64,000 nucleotides of DNA from Bacillota bacterium (GTDB lineage: Bacteria; Bacillota; Clostridia; Oscillospirales; Ruminococcaceae): NCBI GenBank assembly GCA_023460535.1, contig JAEWPV010000018.1, positions 7,608 to 71,607 on the forward strand. Direction: 5' to 3'. The position numbers and the translations under genes are program-made. Position 1 is the stretch's first letter. Each line of letters opens with the position of its first letter. Shown one piece after another: positions 41,864 to 51,790 of the stretch. Below the pieces are notes generated by a model that was not told where the DNA came from, made no database searches, and saw only the letters and a list, made by a program, of their open reading frames with translations.

Positions 41864-43315
41864 ATGTTATTATCACAGCTAATGGGTCGTGTCAACTGCC
41901 TGTCCGGCGCACAGATACCCGATGCCGAGATATCCCTGGTTACCGGCGATTCCCGCAAGGTGACGGCAAACACCCTGTTCGTGGCAATAAAGGGCGAGAA
42001 GTTTGACGGACACGATTATGCCGAAGCAGCGATAAGCCAGGGCGCGGTCGCGGTGATTACCGAGCGGGATCTGGGTCTTGCCCAGCAAGTAATCGTGCCG
42101 AATACACGGGCGGCCTATGCACTGCTGTGTGCCGAGATGAGCGGAAACCCCGCCGGCAAGCTAAAGCTCATAGCCGTTACGGGAACCAACGGAAAAACAA
42201 CAATCACCTATCTGCTTAAGCAGATATTGGAGTCGGCAGGCAAAAAGACAGGACTAATCGGAACCATTCATGTGGAGATAGCCGATATGGTTCTGCCAGC
42301 CAAGCATACCACCCCCGACCCTGCGGAGCTGCACGCGCTGTTTGGGCGCATGGTGGCAGCGGGTTGCGAGTATGTTGTGATGGAGGCGTCCTCCCATGCG
42401 CTGGACCAGCACCGTCTGGACGGTTGTATGTTTGAGGCGGGCATATTCACCAACCTCACGCAGGATCATCTGGATTATCACCTGACCATGGAGAACTACT
42501 ACAACGCAAAGAAAAAGCTGTTTGACAGCTGCAAGGTGGGTATTGTTAATCTCGATGACGAATACGGCAGACGCCTGCTTAAGGAGATTCCGTGCAAGGC
42601 AGTCAGCTATTCGGCAGATGACGATATGGCGGATTACACCGCAAAAAGTGTAGAAAAGCTCAGCAGTGGCGTAAACTTTGCGTTTGTAGGCAAAGGGATA
42701 ATCGAGCGGGTTTCCTTCTGTATGCCCGGTGCGTTTTCGGTTTCCAACGCGATGGCCGCGGCAGCCTGTGTGGTCTCACTGGGGTTTGACCCTGCGGCGG
42801 TTGCAACGGGGCTAAACCAATGCACAGGGGTTAAGGGTAGGGCGGAGGTTCTGTACGCAGGAGACGATTTTACCATCATTTGTGACTATGCCCACAGCCC
42901 GGACGGGTTGGAGAAGGTATTATCAGCGGTACGGGAGTTCGCACCCAAACGGGTGGTGGCGCTGTTTGGCTGCGCGGGAAACCGTGACCGAACCAAACGC
43001 GTGAAAATGACACGCGCGGTGGGGCAAAACTGCGACTTTGCAATCCTCACCTCCGACAATCCCCGCAGTGAGGATCCCAACCAGATTATAGACGACGCCA
43101 TTCCCGGTTTTCAGGGAACGGGTGCGCAGTATAAGGTTATCGTCGACCGCTACGAGGCAATCAAGTGGGCGATAGAACATGCGCAGCAGGATGATGTGCT
43201 TGTGCTGTGCGGCAAGGGGCATGAGGACTATCAGGTTCTTAACTTTGGCACGGTATTTTTTGACGAGCATGAAATAGTGAAAAAGCTTATCGCCGCACGC
43301 GATGATAAGCGGTAA
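41864..43315 (+). CDS. murE: UDP-MurNAc-L-Ala-D-Glu meso-diaminopimelate ligase
   Basis: A 483-aa Mur ligase adding the third stem-peptide residue. It has ATP loop VTGTNGKTTITYLLKQI, MEASSHALDQHRL, DYAHSPDGLEKVL, and the substrate motif DNPRSEDP. A DNPR motif is known to mark meso-DAP-adding MurE, so the wall is probably of DAP type. GGGAGG precedes the ATG at 41864. Confidence 0.96.
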   Translation: MLLSQLMGRVNCLSGAQIPDAEISLVTGDSRKVTANTLFVAIKGEKFDGHDYAEAAISQGAVAVITERDLGLAQQVIVPNTRAAYALLCAEMSGNPAGKLKLIAVTGTNGKTTITYLLKQILESAGKKTGLIGTIHVEIADMVLPAKHTTPDPAELHALFGRMVAAGCEYVVMEASSHALDQHRLDGCMFEAGIFTNLTQDHLDYHLTMENYYNAKKKLFDSCKVGIVNLDDEYGRRLLKEIPCKAVSYSADDDMADYTAKSVEKLSSGVNFAFVGKGIIERVSFCMPGAFSVSNAMAAAACVVSLGFDPAAVATGLNQCTGVKGRAEVLYAGDDFTIICDYAHSPDGLEKVLSAVREFAPKRVVALFGCAGNRDRTKRVKMTRAVGQNCDFAILTSDNPRSEDPNQIIDDAIPGFQGTGAQYKVIVDRYEAIKWAIEHAQQDDVLVLCGKGHEDYQVLNFGTVFFDEHEIVKKLIAARDDKR

Positions 43316-43342
43316 AATCCGGCGAAATGGAGGAATCGGAAT

Positions 43343-44713
43343 TTGAAGCCATGGATGTTAAACGACATCGCTAGTTTGTTTGGGCAAAAGGTTCCCGAAG
43401 GGGTATCCGTACTGGATGTGTGCACCGATTCCCGTGCCATCACCCCGGGCTGCCTGTTTGTTGCACTGGAGGGGGAGCGATTTGACGGTCACAGCTTTGT
43501 GCGGGAAGCGTTTGAAAAAGGTGCTGTGGCAGCGGTGTGCCGCAAGACGATTGCGGACGCCGAAAAACCGGTAATCTATGTGAAGGATACCCAGCGCGCA
43601 CTGATTACCATAGGGTGTGCGCACCGACTAAAATATAACCTTCCCATTGTTGCGGTAACGGGCAGCGTGGGCAAAACCACCACAAAGGATATGATTGCCT
43701 GTGCATTGGCGGCACAGCTTAAAACGCTAAAGACCGAAGGCAACCGCAACAACGAAATCGGCTTACCGCTGACCTTGCTTAATTTGGACGAAAGCTATGG
43801 CTGTGCGGTGCTCGAGATGGGAATGACCCATCCTGGCGACCTCTCGCTGTTGTCAGCGGCGGCGCTTCCAACCGTCGCGATCATCACAAATATCGGGGTT
43901 TCCCACATCGAAAATCTCGGCAGCAGAGAAAACATACTTAAGGCAAAGCTGGAGGTCGCAGAGGGGCTTCCCACCGACGGAACACTTATCCTAAATTATG
44001 ACAACGACCTTCTTTGCGACATAAAAACCCATCGCGGGCTTGCTATAATATCATACGGTATCGATTGTTTACAGGCAGATATTACCGCAAAAAACATCTC
44101 CAGAAAAGGTGAAGAAACGCAGTTTACCATCCGATATCATAATAAGGATTATCCTGCTCGCATTCCGTGTATCGGCGTACACAACGTTCTCAATGCGCTT
44201 GCCGCGTTCGGTGTGTGTGCCGCGTTAAAGCTTGACCTGGTTCGGTGTACCGCAGCACTCGGGACCTATACACCGTCCGGCATGCGTCAAAAAATTGTGC
44301 GCTATGGCGGTTTTACTGTCATTGAGGATTGCTATAACGCAAGCCCCGACTCCATGAAGGCGGCGCTGGGTACACTAAAAACGCTAAAGGCAGAAGCTGG
44401 CGGTGCATCCATTGCCGTTCTTGCGGATATGCTGGAGCTGGGCGACTATTCACAGACAGCACACGAGGCAGTTGGTAGCCTTGTAGCACAAACCGACGCC
44501 GATGTATTGATTGCTTACGGAACCGAAGCGGTTCACATGGCGCGAACGGCTCAGCGCGACGGGGTGCGCACGGTGTATTACTTCTCCGACAAGGGTGAAG
44601 CGGCACAAAAGCTAAAAGATACAGCAAAGCCGGGAGATACCATCCTATTCAAGGGTAGCCGCGGTATGCGGCTGGAGGAGATAATCGAGAGCTTTTATGG
44701 TAAAGAAACTTGA
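43343..44713 (+). CDS. murF: UDP-MurNAc-tripeptide D-Ala-D-Ala ligase
   Basis: A 456-aa Mur ligase adding the D-Ala-D-Ala dipeptide. It has DSRAITPGCLFVALEGERFD, ATP loop VTGSVGKTTTKDMIACAL, TEGNRNNEIGLPLTLL, EMGMTHPGDLSLLSAAALP and CYNASPDSMKAALGTLK. TTG 43343 with GGAGGA 8-9 nt upstream. It follows murE by 27 nt. Confidence 0.96.
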   Translation: MKPWMLNDIASLFGQKVPEGVSVLDVCTDSRAITPGCLFVALEGERFDGHSFVREAFEKGAVAAVCRKTIADAEKPVIYVKDTQRALITIGCAHRLKYNLPIVAVTGSVGKTTTKDMIACALAAQLKTLKTEGNRNNEIGLPLTLLNLDESYGCAVLEMGMTHPGDLSLLSAAALPTVAIITNIGVSHIENLGSRENILKAKLEVAEGLPTDGTLILNYDNDLLCDIKTHRGLAIISYGIDCLQADITAKNISRKGEETQFTIRYHNKDYPARIPCIGVHNVLNALAAFGVCAALKLDLVRCTAALGTYTPSGMRQKIVRYGGFTVIEDCYNASPDSMKAALGTLKTLKAEAGGASIAVLADMLELGDYSQTAHEAVGSLVAQTDADVLIAYGTEAVHMARTAQRDGVRTVYYFSDKGEAAQKLKDTAKPGDTILFKGSRGMRLEEIIESFYGKET

Positions 44714-44812
44714 TACAGTCCATGTATCAGGCGTCAGATAGTGTTAATCATCTAAGTGCACGGGAAATGAAGCGAGGGACTCACCCCAGTTTTTTAAAAG
44801 GATGTTTTGAAA

Positions 44813-45823
44813 ATGAACTCGACAGCAACGATTGTTGCGGCTTTGGTTGCCTTTGTTGTCACCGCCGTGATTGGACGCGTATTGATTCCTTACCTGACCA
44901 AGCTGCGCTATGGTCAGACCATTAAGGAGATTGGCCCCACATGGCATAAAAACAAGCAGGGTACCCCCACCATGGGCGGTATCATGTTTATTATCGGCTC
45001 ATTAGCCGGTCTTATGGTAGGGCTGCTTGCGCTTTCTTATCTTCGCGACGGAGCAATTGAAGTGACGTCGCGGCTTGACAGTATAAAGCTGGCGGCAGGG
45101 GTGTTGCTTGCATTGGCTAACGGCTTTATCGGCTTTACCGATGACTATATCAAAGTGGTGAAAAAACGGAATCTCGGGCTTACCGCTTCTCAAAAAACAA
45201 TAATGCAGCTTCTTGCGGCAATACTATACTTGCTTACCCTTTACCTAGCCGGTGACCGTTCCACAACCATGATTGTCCCTTTTCTGGGGGCTTGGAATAT
45301 GGGGTTGTTCTATTACCCGTTTTCGGTGCTGGTCATCTATTTCATGGTTAACGCCGTCAATCTTTCGGATGGAATTGACGGGCTGTGTGCCTCGCTTACC
45401 TTTGTATGCGCAATCTCGCTTATGCTGATGAGTGCGATGCTCGGGCAGCATAAACAGGGCATCTTTGCCGTGGCACTTGCGGCGGCGTGTATCGGGTTTC
45501 TCGTGTGGAATTTTCACCCCGCCAAGGTGTTCATGGGCGATACCGGCTCGATGTTTTTAGGCGGGGCAGTGGTAGCTATCAGCTTTGGTATCAATATGCC
45601 CGCGTTTTTAGCGCTTGCGGGCATTGTATATATCCTTGAGGCGTTGTCGGTCGTCATCCAGGTTATCAGCTTTAAGCTGACGAAAAAGCGGGTGTTCAAG
45701 ATGAGTCCAATCCATCATCACTACGAAATGTCCGGCTTTAGTGAAGTGAAGATCGTACTGTCGTTTTCGCTGGTGGGTGTGGTTGGCGGCGCGCTTGCGT
45801 TGTGGGCGTTAACGCTTGTGTAG
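44813..45823 (+). CDS. mraY: phospho-MurNAc-pentapeptide transferase MraY
   Basis: A 336-aa membrane enzyme that makes lipid I. It has ten hydrophobic helices, TPTMGGIMFI, FTDDYIKV with the Asp pair, NLSDGIDGL and SPIHHHYE, the metal/substrate residues. ATG 44813 follows AAAAGGATG. The usual next gene murD is missing; ftsW follows directly. Confidence 0.96.
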   Translation: MNSTATIVAALVAFVVTAVIGRVLIPYLTKLRYGQTIKEIGPTWHKNKQGTPTMGGIMFIIGSLAGLMVGLLALSYLRDGAIEVTSRLDSIKLAAGVLLALANGFIGFTDDYIKVVKKRNLGLTASQKTIMQLLAAILYLLTLYLAGDRSTTMIVPFLGAWNMGLFYYPFSVLVIYFMVNAVNLSDGIDGLCASLTFVCAISLMLMSAMLGQHKQGIFAVALAAACIGFLVWNFHPAKVFMGDTGSMFLGGAVVAISFGINMPAFLALAGIVYILEALSVVIQVISFKLTKKRVFKMSPIHHHYEMSGFSEVKIVLSFSLVGVVGGALALWALTLV

Positions 45824-45858
45824 CGTGATATATTGTGCGGAATAGGGGTGTGTCCTGA

Positions 45859-46992
45859 TTGAAGTCAAGTATTAAATCAATGCTGCGCTTTCCTAAGGGC
45901 GGTATGGATATCACCTTTTTTCTGCTCACCTTGGCGTTGCTTGGCATGGGGCTTATTATGTTGTTCTCTTCCAGCTATGCCTACGCGCTGTATTATTACG
46001 GTGATAGCTACATCTTTATCAAAAGCCAAGTGCTGTTTTCCCTCATGGGTGTCGCAATGATGATCTTTATCTCGTACTTTGACTACCACCTGCTGCACCA
46101 CCTTGCCGTAGTTGTTTATGTTATCGTAATCGCGCTATTGATATTTGCGCTTTTCTCTCCGACGATAAAGGGAACACATCGTTGGGTTGTGCTCTTCGGC
46201 ATCCAGTTTCAGCCGTCAGAGATTGCGAAGTTCGGGGTTGTGCTCATCCTGTCTCACGTTATCGCGCACAAAAGCCAACAAATGGACAAATTTCTAAACG
46301 GATTTCTCCTGTGCTTTGCGTTTTTGGGACCGGTGGTGGTACTGGTGTTTTTGGAAAAGCACCTTTCGGGTACCATTTTAATCACCATTCTGGGTGCCGT
46401 TATCATGTTTATCGGCGGCGTAAAGCTTCGTTGGTTTTTCCTGTTTGGCTCTGCTGGGGCAGCGATGGCGGTAGCGTATATCGCGCTGACCAACAAGATG
46501 GGTTACGCCATAGAGCGTATACAGATCTGGCTGGATCCCACCATCGACCCGACGGGCTCGGGGCATCAAATCCTGCAATCGTTGTATGCCATCGGCTCGG
46601 GTGGTCTGCTGGGGCAGGGTCTGGGGAACTCAAGGCAGAAGTATCTGTATGTTCCCGAACCGCAAAATGACTTTATCTTTTCAATCATTTGCGAGGAGCT
46701 TGGTTTTATCGGCGCAACGTTCATTATTATTTTGTTTGCGCTTTTTGTCTGGCGTGGGTTTGTAATCGCAATGCGCGCCCGCGATCGGTTTGGTTCGCTG
46801 CTTGCCATGGGTCTTACGACGCAGATTGGCGTTCAGGCAATCCTCAATATCGCAGTGGTTACCGGCACAATCCCCAATACCGGCATCAGTCTCCCGTTTT
46901 TCAGCTACGGCGGATCATCCCTAGTTATGCTGCTGTGCCAAATGGGCGTTGTACTGTCGGTGTCGCGCTTCTCCGTGTTGGAGAAGTCGTAA
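45859..46992 (+). CDS. ftsW: peptidoglycan glycosyltransferase FtsW
   Basis: A 377-aa SEDS protein with ten membrane helices that polymerises lipid II at the septum. It has TLALLGMGLIMLFSSS, the motif GTHRWVVLFGIQFQPSEIAK, QAILNIAVVTGTIPNTGISL and PFFSYGGSS. TTG 45859 is the likely start with a weak ribosome site. It could also be the spore SpoVE paralogue; the place in the dcw cluster favours FtsW. Confidence 0.95.
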   Translation: MKSSIKSMLRFPKGGMDITFFLLTLALLGMGLIMLFSSSYAYALYYYGDSYIFIKSQVLFSLMGVAMMIFISYFDYHLLHHLAVVVYVIVIALLIFALFSPTIKGTHRWVVLFGIQFQPSEIAKFGVVLILSHVIAHKSQQMDKFLNGFLLCFAFLGPVVVLVFLEKHLSGTILITILGAVIMFIGGVKLRWFFLFGSAGAAMAVAYIALTNKMGYAIERIQIWLDPTIDPTGSGHQILQSLYAIGSGGLLGQGLGNSRQKYLYVPEPQNDFIFSIICEELGFIGATFIIILFALFVWRGFVIAMRARDRFGSLLAMGLTTQIGVQAILNIAVVTGTIPNTGISLPFFSYGGSSLVMLLCQMGVVLSVSRFSVLEKS

Positions 46993-47026
46993 CCCAGGCC
47001 AGAAAACCCGGAAAGGAACATAAACG

Positions 47027-48151
47027 ATGCGCGTTATCTTTACCGGCGGAGGAACAGCCGGACACATCAACCCCGCGCTGGCGGTAGCGGGCTATCTTCG
47101 CAGCCGCGAGCCGCAGTCACAAATTCTGTATATCGGAAACCAAAACGGCATGGAAGCACAGCTTGTGCCCGCACAGGGTTTTGCGTTTTCGGGCATTCAT
47201 GCACGGGGCATTGTACGCAGTACAAGGCTCGGGGCAATCAAAAAAAACCTCAATGCCATCCTGCAGCTCTATACTGCAAGAAAAGAAGCCGAAAAAATCC
47301 TTTCCGACTTTGCCCCCGATTTGGTGCTGGGCACAGGCGGGTACGTCAGCGCTCCTGTTATTATCCAGGCAGCGTCTATGGGTATCAAGACACTCACGCA
47401 TGAGCAAAACGCATTTCCCGGCATCACCACCAAGCTTGTTTCAAAGCATGTGGACAAGGTGTTGCTGGCGGTGGAAGAGGCAAAGTCCCACCTTTCTTCC
47501 AAAGCGGACTATGTGGTTACAGGCAACCCAATTCGCGAGGAGATTATTTTTTATCAAAAAAACACGGCAAGAACGGAGCTTGGGCTTGATCGCCGCCCCT
47601 GCATCCTGTCTTTTGGCGGCAGTCTTGGTGCACGCGCCATCAATGAGTCGGTAGCCGATTTAATGGCGTGGCACAGCAAAGAAAAAGAAAAATCGGTATA
47701 CCACATCCATGGCACCGGCAAAAAAGGGTACGATTCGTTTATGGCATTACTTGCCGAGCGCGGTGTAAACCTTTCGGATAATCCGCAGTTAATCATACGC
47801 GAATACATAGACGATATGCCGCGCTGCAATGCGGCAGCCGACCTTGTTATCTCCCGCGCCGGAGCCATAACACTCAGCGAGATTCAGGCTTCCGGTAAGG
47901 CGTCCATCCTCATTCCTTCGCCAAACGTGACCGAAAACCACCAGTATCATAACGCAATGGTGCTTGCCCGCAGTAATGCGGCGGTGGTCATTGAAGAAAA
48001 AGAGCTATCCGGCAACCGCCTAATCCAGTCTGTACAAGAACTGATAACCCACCCGGACAGGCTTTTGGCACTCTCAGCCTCTGCCGCCAAGCTTGCTATC
48101 GTAGACGCAAACGAGCGTATTTACCGCGAGATAAAGCAACTTTTATTGTAA
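47027..48151 (+). CDS. murG: UDP-GlcNAc:undecaprenyl-PP-MurNAc-pentapeptide GlcNAc transferase MurG
   Basis: A 374-aa GT-B glycosyltransferase that turns lipid I into lipid II. It has FTGGGTAGHINPALAVAGYL, GTGGYVSAPVIIQAA, HEQNAFPGITTKLVSKHVDK, SFGGSLGARAIN, and SRAGAITLSEIQASGKASIL with the UDP-GlcNAc pocket. GGAAAGG precedes the ATG at 47027. Confidence 0.97.
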   Translation: MRVIFTGGGTAGHINPALAVAGYLRSREPQSQILYIGNQNGMEAQLVPAQGFAFSGIHARGIVRSTRLGAIKKNLNAILQLYTARKEAEKILSDFAPDLVLGTGGYVSAPVIIQAASMGIKTLTHEQNAFPGITTKLVSKHVDKVLLAVEEAKSHLSSKADYVVTGNPIREEIIFYQKNTARTELGLDRRPCILSFGGSLGARAINESVADLMAWHSKEKEKSVYHIHGTGKKGYDSFMALLAERGVNLSDNPQLIIREYIDDMPRCNAAADLVISRAGAITLSEIQASGKASILIPSPNVTENHQYHNAMVLARSNAAVVIEEKELSGNRLIQSVQELITHPDRLLALSASAAKLAIVDANERIYREIKQLLL

Positions 48152-48278
48152 ATATCCGTTCTTTCACAAACCCGATAAGGTAAGCATAGTATGGCTTGTG
48201 AGGGAGAAGTAACTGACAAAGCGAAAGTTTTGCAGGCACCCATCCCTTTGCTCTGCTTATTTGAAGGGGTGCAAAGAT

Positions 48279-49538
48279 ATGAATAAATACTTGATTGAGG
48301 GCGGAGAAAAAATAACCGGCGAGATCAAGGTTCAAGGGGCTAAGAACAGCGCGCTTCCCATTCTTGCTGCTAGCATCATGTGCAGTGGAGAAAGCGTAAT
48401 CGGCAATTGCCCGAACCTGTCTGATATCGACGCTGCCCGTAATATCATTGATTATCTTGGCTGCAACACAACGGCTGACGGGCATGTAGTAACCATACAT
48501 ACCGCGGGCCTGTCCAAAAGCGACATCCCAACTCATCTCATGCGCGAGATGCGTTCTTCCATTGTGTTCTTAGGCGCAATCTTAGCGAAAACAGGCAGAG
48601 CAAGAATCTCCTTCCCCGGCGGCTGCGAGCTTGGTCCGCGCCCAATCGACCTGCACATCTACGGCTTAAAGCGTTTGGGTGCCGAGATTTCCGAGGATCA
48701 CGGGTATATCGACTGTTCGTTACCAAACGGGCTTATCGGTGCACATGTTGCGTTGTCGTTTCCCAGCGTAGGGGCGACTGAGAATGTGATGATAGCCGCT
48801 ACCCTAGCAAAGGGCGATACGTCCATATCCAACGCGGCGAGAGAGCCGGAGATTATAGACCTTGCAAACTACCTTAACGCCTGCGGCGCAAAGATTAGAG
48901 GAGCAGGCGAGAGTACCATATACATCAGCGGTGTTCAGGAGCTGCGCGCAACCGCTCACGAGGTTATTCCCGACCGCATTGTCGCCGCCACCTTTCTTTG
49001 CGCGGCTACGGTAACCAGGGGCGAGATATTACTAAAGGGAATGAAGCCTCGTCATATCGGCGCCATTTTGCCGGTGCTCGAACAGGCCGGCTGTAAGCTG
49101 ATTTTATCAAACAACAGCATTTATCTTAAAAACTGCTCCCGTCCCAAGGCGATTCAAACCATCCGAACCATGCCTTACCCAGGGTTTCCCACCGACGCAC
49201 AGGCACCGATTATGGCGGTGGCAACAATAGCAGACGGCGCGAGTATCTTTGTGGAGAACATCTTCGAAAACCGCTTCAAGCACGTGGCGGAGCTCACGCG
49301 ATTGGGCGCAAGAATTAAGCTGGAGGGCAGAGTGGCCGTCGTAGAGGGCGTTCCCTCTCTGTATAGTGCAAGTGTAGATTGTACCGACCTGCGTGGCGGT
49401 GCTGCACTGGTGGTTGCGGCGTTGGCGGCGGAAGGAACCACCGAGATTAACGGCGTGCGGCATATCGATCGCGGTTATGAGCGGATGGAGGATACCCTAA
49501 AAGCTTTGGGGGCACGCATATGCAGGGTTGACGAATAG
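48279..49538 (+). CDS. murA: UDP-N-acetylglucosamine 1-carboxyvinyltransferase (dcw copy)
   Basis: A 419-aa MurA paralogue with KVQGAKNSALPILAASI, SFPGGCELGPRPIDLH (catalytic Cys116), HEVIPDRIVAATFL and YPGFPTDAQAPIMAVATIAD. It differs clearly from the copy at 18 kb (LPGGCYFGVRPIDQH there), so this is an old duplication and not a recent one. GAAGGGG lies 9 nt before the ATG at 48279. It follows murG by 127 nt. Confidence 0.95.
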   Translation: MNKYLIEGGEKITGEIKVQGAKNSALPILAASIMCSGESVIGNCPNLSDIDAARNIIDYLGCNTTADGHVVTIHTAGLSKSDIPTHLMREMRSSIVFLGAILAKTGRARISFPGGCELGPRPIDLHIYGLKRLGAEISEDHGYIDCSLPNGLIGAHVALSFPSVGATENVMIAATLAKGDTSISNAAREPEIIDLANYLNACGAKIRGAGESTIYISGVQELRATAHEVIPDRIVAATFLCAATVTRGEILLKGMKPRHIGAILPVLEQAGCKLILSNNSIYLKNCSRPKAIQTIRTMPYPGFPTDAQAPIMAVATIADGASIFVENIFENRFKHVAELTRLGARIKLEGRVAVVEGVPSLYSASVDCTDLRGGAALVVAALAAEGTTEINGVRHIDRGYERMEDTLKALGARICRVDE

Positions 49539-49592
49539 AATTAAAAAGCCTCGAATAAATAGAGAGGCATCAGAAAGGTAAAGGTTTTTGCT

Positions 49593-50477
49593 ATGGGCAG
49601 TGCGGTAAAAAGCAAACCGGGTAATCGGCGCAGACGAAAGCGAAAAGCGGTTCACTATGCGCTGCCCGCCATACTCGTTATGACTGCCCTGCTGGCGGTG
49701 CTTTCGTACAAGCTTATCCGCATTAAAAATATCACCGTAGAGGGTACTACAAGGTATCAGACCGGCGAGATTATAGCCGCCAGTGGTCTAGAAATCGGCT
49801 CGAGTATGTTTAAGATAAAACCGAGCGCCGTGAACGGGGAGATAGAACGCGTACTGAGCTACATCGGCAAATCGCAGCTGCGCTTTGAGCTGCCTAACAC
49901 CGTCGTGCTCTCGGTGCAAGAGGCGAAAGTTATCGCCTCGGTTTACCACAACGGCAGCTATGTTCTTCTCAGTGACAGCTATAAGGTGCTACAGCCCGAT
50001 TGCAAAACCCCGGATGCAGAGGTTCCTGTCGTGATAGGAATGGAGCTGATGACGCCAACCTCAGGGGAGGACATTAAGACGGTAAACGAGGAAGACCTAA
50101 CCATTCTAAAAAACCTGTATCTAGCGCTCAAGGAGCATCCAATACCTGGTGTGACGGAAATTAATCTCGAGAACATCACAAACATTCGACTGCAGTGTGA
50201 TAATAGCAATTCCGTTATGCTGGGGGGACCTACCAACCTCGATTATAAACTGGAGTTTGTCAATGAGGTGATCAGGCAGTACCAAGAGCAGCAGGTCTTT
50301 GCCGGAGTTGTAGTTAACGCGCAAGCGATAGACGGAGAGACAAGCCTTAGTGTAAGTGTTCTGCCGTCCGCTATGGTCTCGTCGGTGGGAGTGTCATCAG
50401 AGGATACGAGTTCGCAGGAGCAGCCTGATGCTGGTGACAATCGTGACGAAAGTCAGGCGGTAAGTCAAATAGAGTAG
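49593..50477 (+). CDS. ftsQ: cell division protein FtsQ/DivIB
   Basis: A 294-aa bitopic protein: Arg/Lys-rich N-terminus (KPGNRRRRKRKAVHYA), one membrane helix (YALPAILVMTALLAVLSYKL), a POTRA domain (LIRIKNITVEGTTRYQTGEI), an FtsQ/DivIB beta domain, and a Ser/Asp/Glu/Gln-rich loose C-terminus. It links FtsL/DivIC to septal wall synthesis. Located between murA and ftsZ as usual; no ftsA is present. Confidence 0.93.
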   Translation: MGSAVKSKPGNRRRRKRKAVHYALPAILVMTALLAVLSYKLIRIKNITVEGTTRYQTGEIIAASGLEIGSSMFKIKPSAVNGEIERVLSYIGKSQLRFELPNTVVLSVQEAKVIASVYHNGSYVLLSDSYKVLQPDCKTPDAEVPVVIGMELMTPTSGEDIKTVNEEDLTILKNLYLALKEHPIPGVTEINLENITNIRLQCDNSNSVMLGGPTNLDYKLEFVNEVIRQYQEQQVFAGVVVNAQAIDGETSLSVSVLPSAMVSSVGVSSEDTSSQEQPDAGDNRDESQAVSQIE

Positions 50478-50537
50478 AATAATATCGTATATATAGTAGA
50501 CAATCTAGGGCTATTTGCAGTTTTAGTCGTCAAGATG

Positions 50538-50566
50538 TTGTATTTTGGCTGAAAATCTGATAAATT
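50538..50566 (+). promoter_or_regulatory. possible promoter of ftsZ
   Basis: TTGTAT (50538-50543), a 17-bp spacer and TAAATT (50561-50566), in the 164-nt gap between ftsQ and ftsZ. A separate ftsZ promoter is common in Bacillota. Confidence 0.45.
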
Positions 50567-50641
50567 ATATAAGAGAGCATCCAATTTCAAGCAGCTTCCA
50601 TCCACGTGGTTTTGATATATGTATTATAGGGGGACGTTTCA

Positions 50642-51736
50642 ATGCCTATGAAGTTTGTATTCAGCGAGGACTTTGACAAAGTTGTAAACATAAAGGTAGC
50701 GGGGGTCGGCGGTGGCGGCGGCAATGCGGTAAACCGTATGATTGAAAGCGGTGTGCGCAGCGTGGAGTTTTTGTCCATCAACACCGACCAGCAGGTATTG
50801 TCCTGCGCGCTGGCTCCTCACAAAATACAGATTGGTGAAAAGCTCACCAAGGGCAGAGGTGCAGGAGGTTCCCCCGAAAAGGGTCTGCGCGCAGCCGAGG
50901 AAAGCCGCGACGAAATTGCAGCGGCACTTAAAGGCACCCAAATGGTGTTTATCACCGCCGGTATGGGCGGCGGAACCGGAACGGGTGCTGCACCCGTTGT
51001 TGCGGAGATCGCGCGAGACCTTGGTATACTGACCGTTGGAATCGTTACAAAGCCGTTTGATTTTGAAGGAAAACGTCGCATGGAACAGGCGGAGGAAGGT
51101 ATCGCTAACCTACGCGAGCGTGTGGACGCATTGGTTGTCATCCCCAACGAGCGTCTGAAGATGATTTCTCAGCAGAAAATAACCCTACTCAACGCGTTCA
51201 CCGCAGCCGATGATGTGCTGCGTCAGGGCGTACAGAGTATTTCCGATCTTATCAATGTCCCCGGGCTTGTAAACCTTGATTTTGCGGATATCTGCACGGT
51301 TATGAAAGACGCTGGCTATGCGCATATGGGCGTGGGCAGCGCGGCAGGTAAGGATAAGGCGGAACAGGCCGCGGCGCTTGCAATCTCCAGCCCGCTGCTC
51401 GAGACCTCCATCAACGGCGCCCGCGGCGTGATTATTAACATTACAGCCTCTAAGGATGTCGAGCTTGAAGAGGTGGAACGCGCATCTACCATGATTTCCA
51501 ACGCCGCACACCCCGATGCAAATATCATCTGGGGCGCAGCGTTTGATGATTCTCTGGACGACGAGATGCGTATTACAGTAATCGCCACGGGGTTTGACAG
51601 CCAGCCCGCTGCAAGTCATGTCATGGATTTCTCTTTTTCGGGCATCACTGAGCAGCCCATTAATGAAAAGCACGCCGAAGAAGAGGACAAGGATTATATC
51701 GATCTCCTAAAAATCTTTAACAACAAAAAATACTAA
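50642..51736 (+). CDS. ftsZ: cell division protein FtsZ
   Basis: A 364-aa tubulin-like GTPase that forms the Z ring. It has KVAGVGGGGGNAVNRMIESG, FITAGMGGGTGTGAAPVVAE (the tubulin signature GGGTGTG), LVVIPNERL and the T7-loop region FADICTVMKDAGYAHMGVGS. The C-terminal linker is short and the tail ends YIDLLKIFNNKKY, the conserved peptide that binds partners. GGGGGA lies about 7 nt before the ATG. Confidence 0.98.
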   Translation: MPMKFVFSEDFDKVVNIKVAGVGGGGGNAVNRMIESGVRSVEFLSINTDQQVLSCALAPHKIQIGEKLTKGRGAGGSPEKGLRAAEESRDEIAAALKGTQMVFITAGMGGGTGTGAAPVVAEIARDLGILTVGIVTKPFDFEGKRRMEQAEEGIANLRERVDALVVIPNERLKMISQQKITLLNAFTAADDVLRQGVQSISDLINVPGLVNLDFADICTVMKDAGYAHMGVGSAAGKDKAEQAAALAISSPLLETSINGARGVIINITASKDVELEEVERASTMISNAAHPDANIIWGAAFDDSLDDEMRITVIATGFDSQPAASHVMDFSFSGITEQPINEKHAEEEDKDYIDLLKIFNNKKY

Positions 51737-51790
51737 CACGACTTAATCACAGCGGATGGCTATGGAAGGACGAAAGGTGTTTACACTACG

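Noticed and set aside
49539..49592. Terminator between murA and ftsQ
   Set aside because: GCCTC/GAGGC is only 5 bp with an 11-nt loop and no T-run; the genes are probably cotranscribed.
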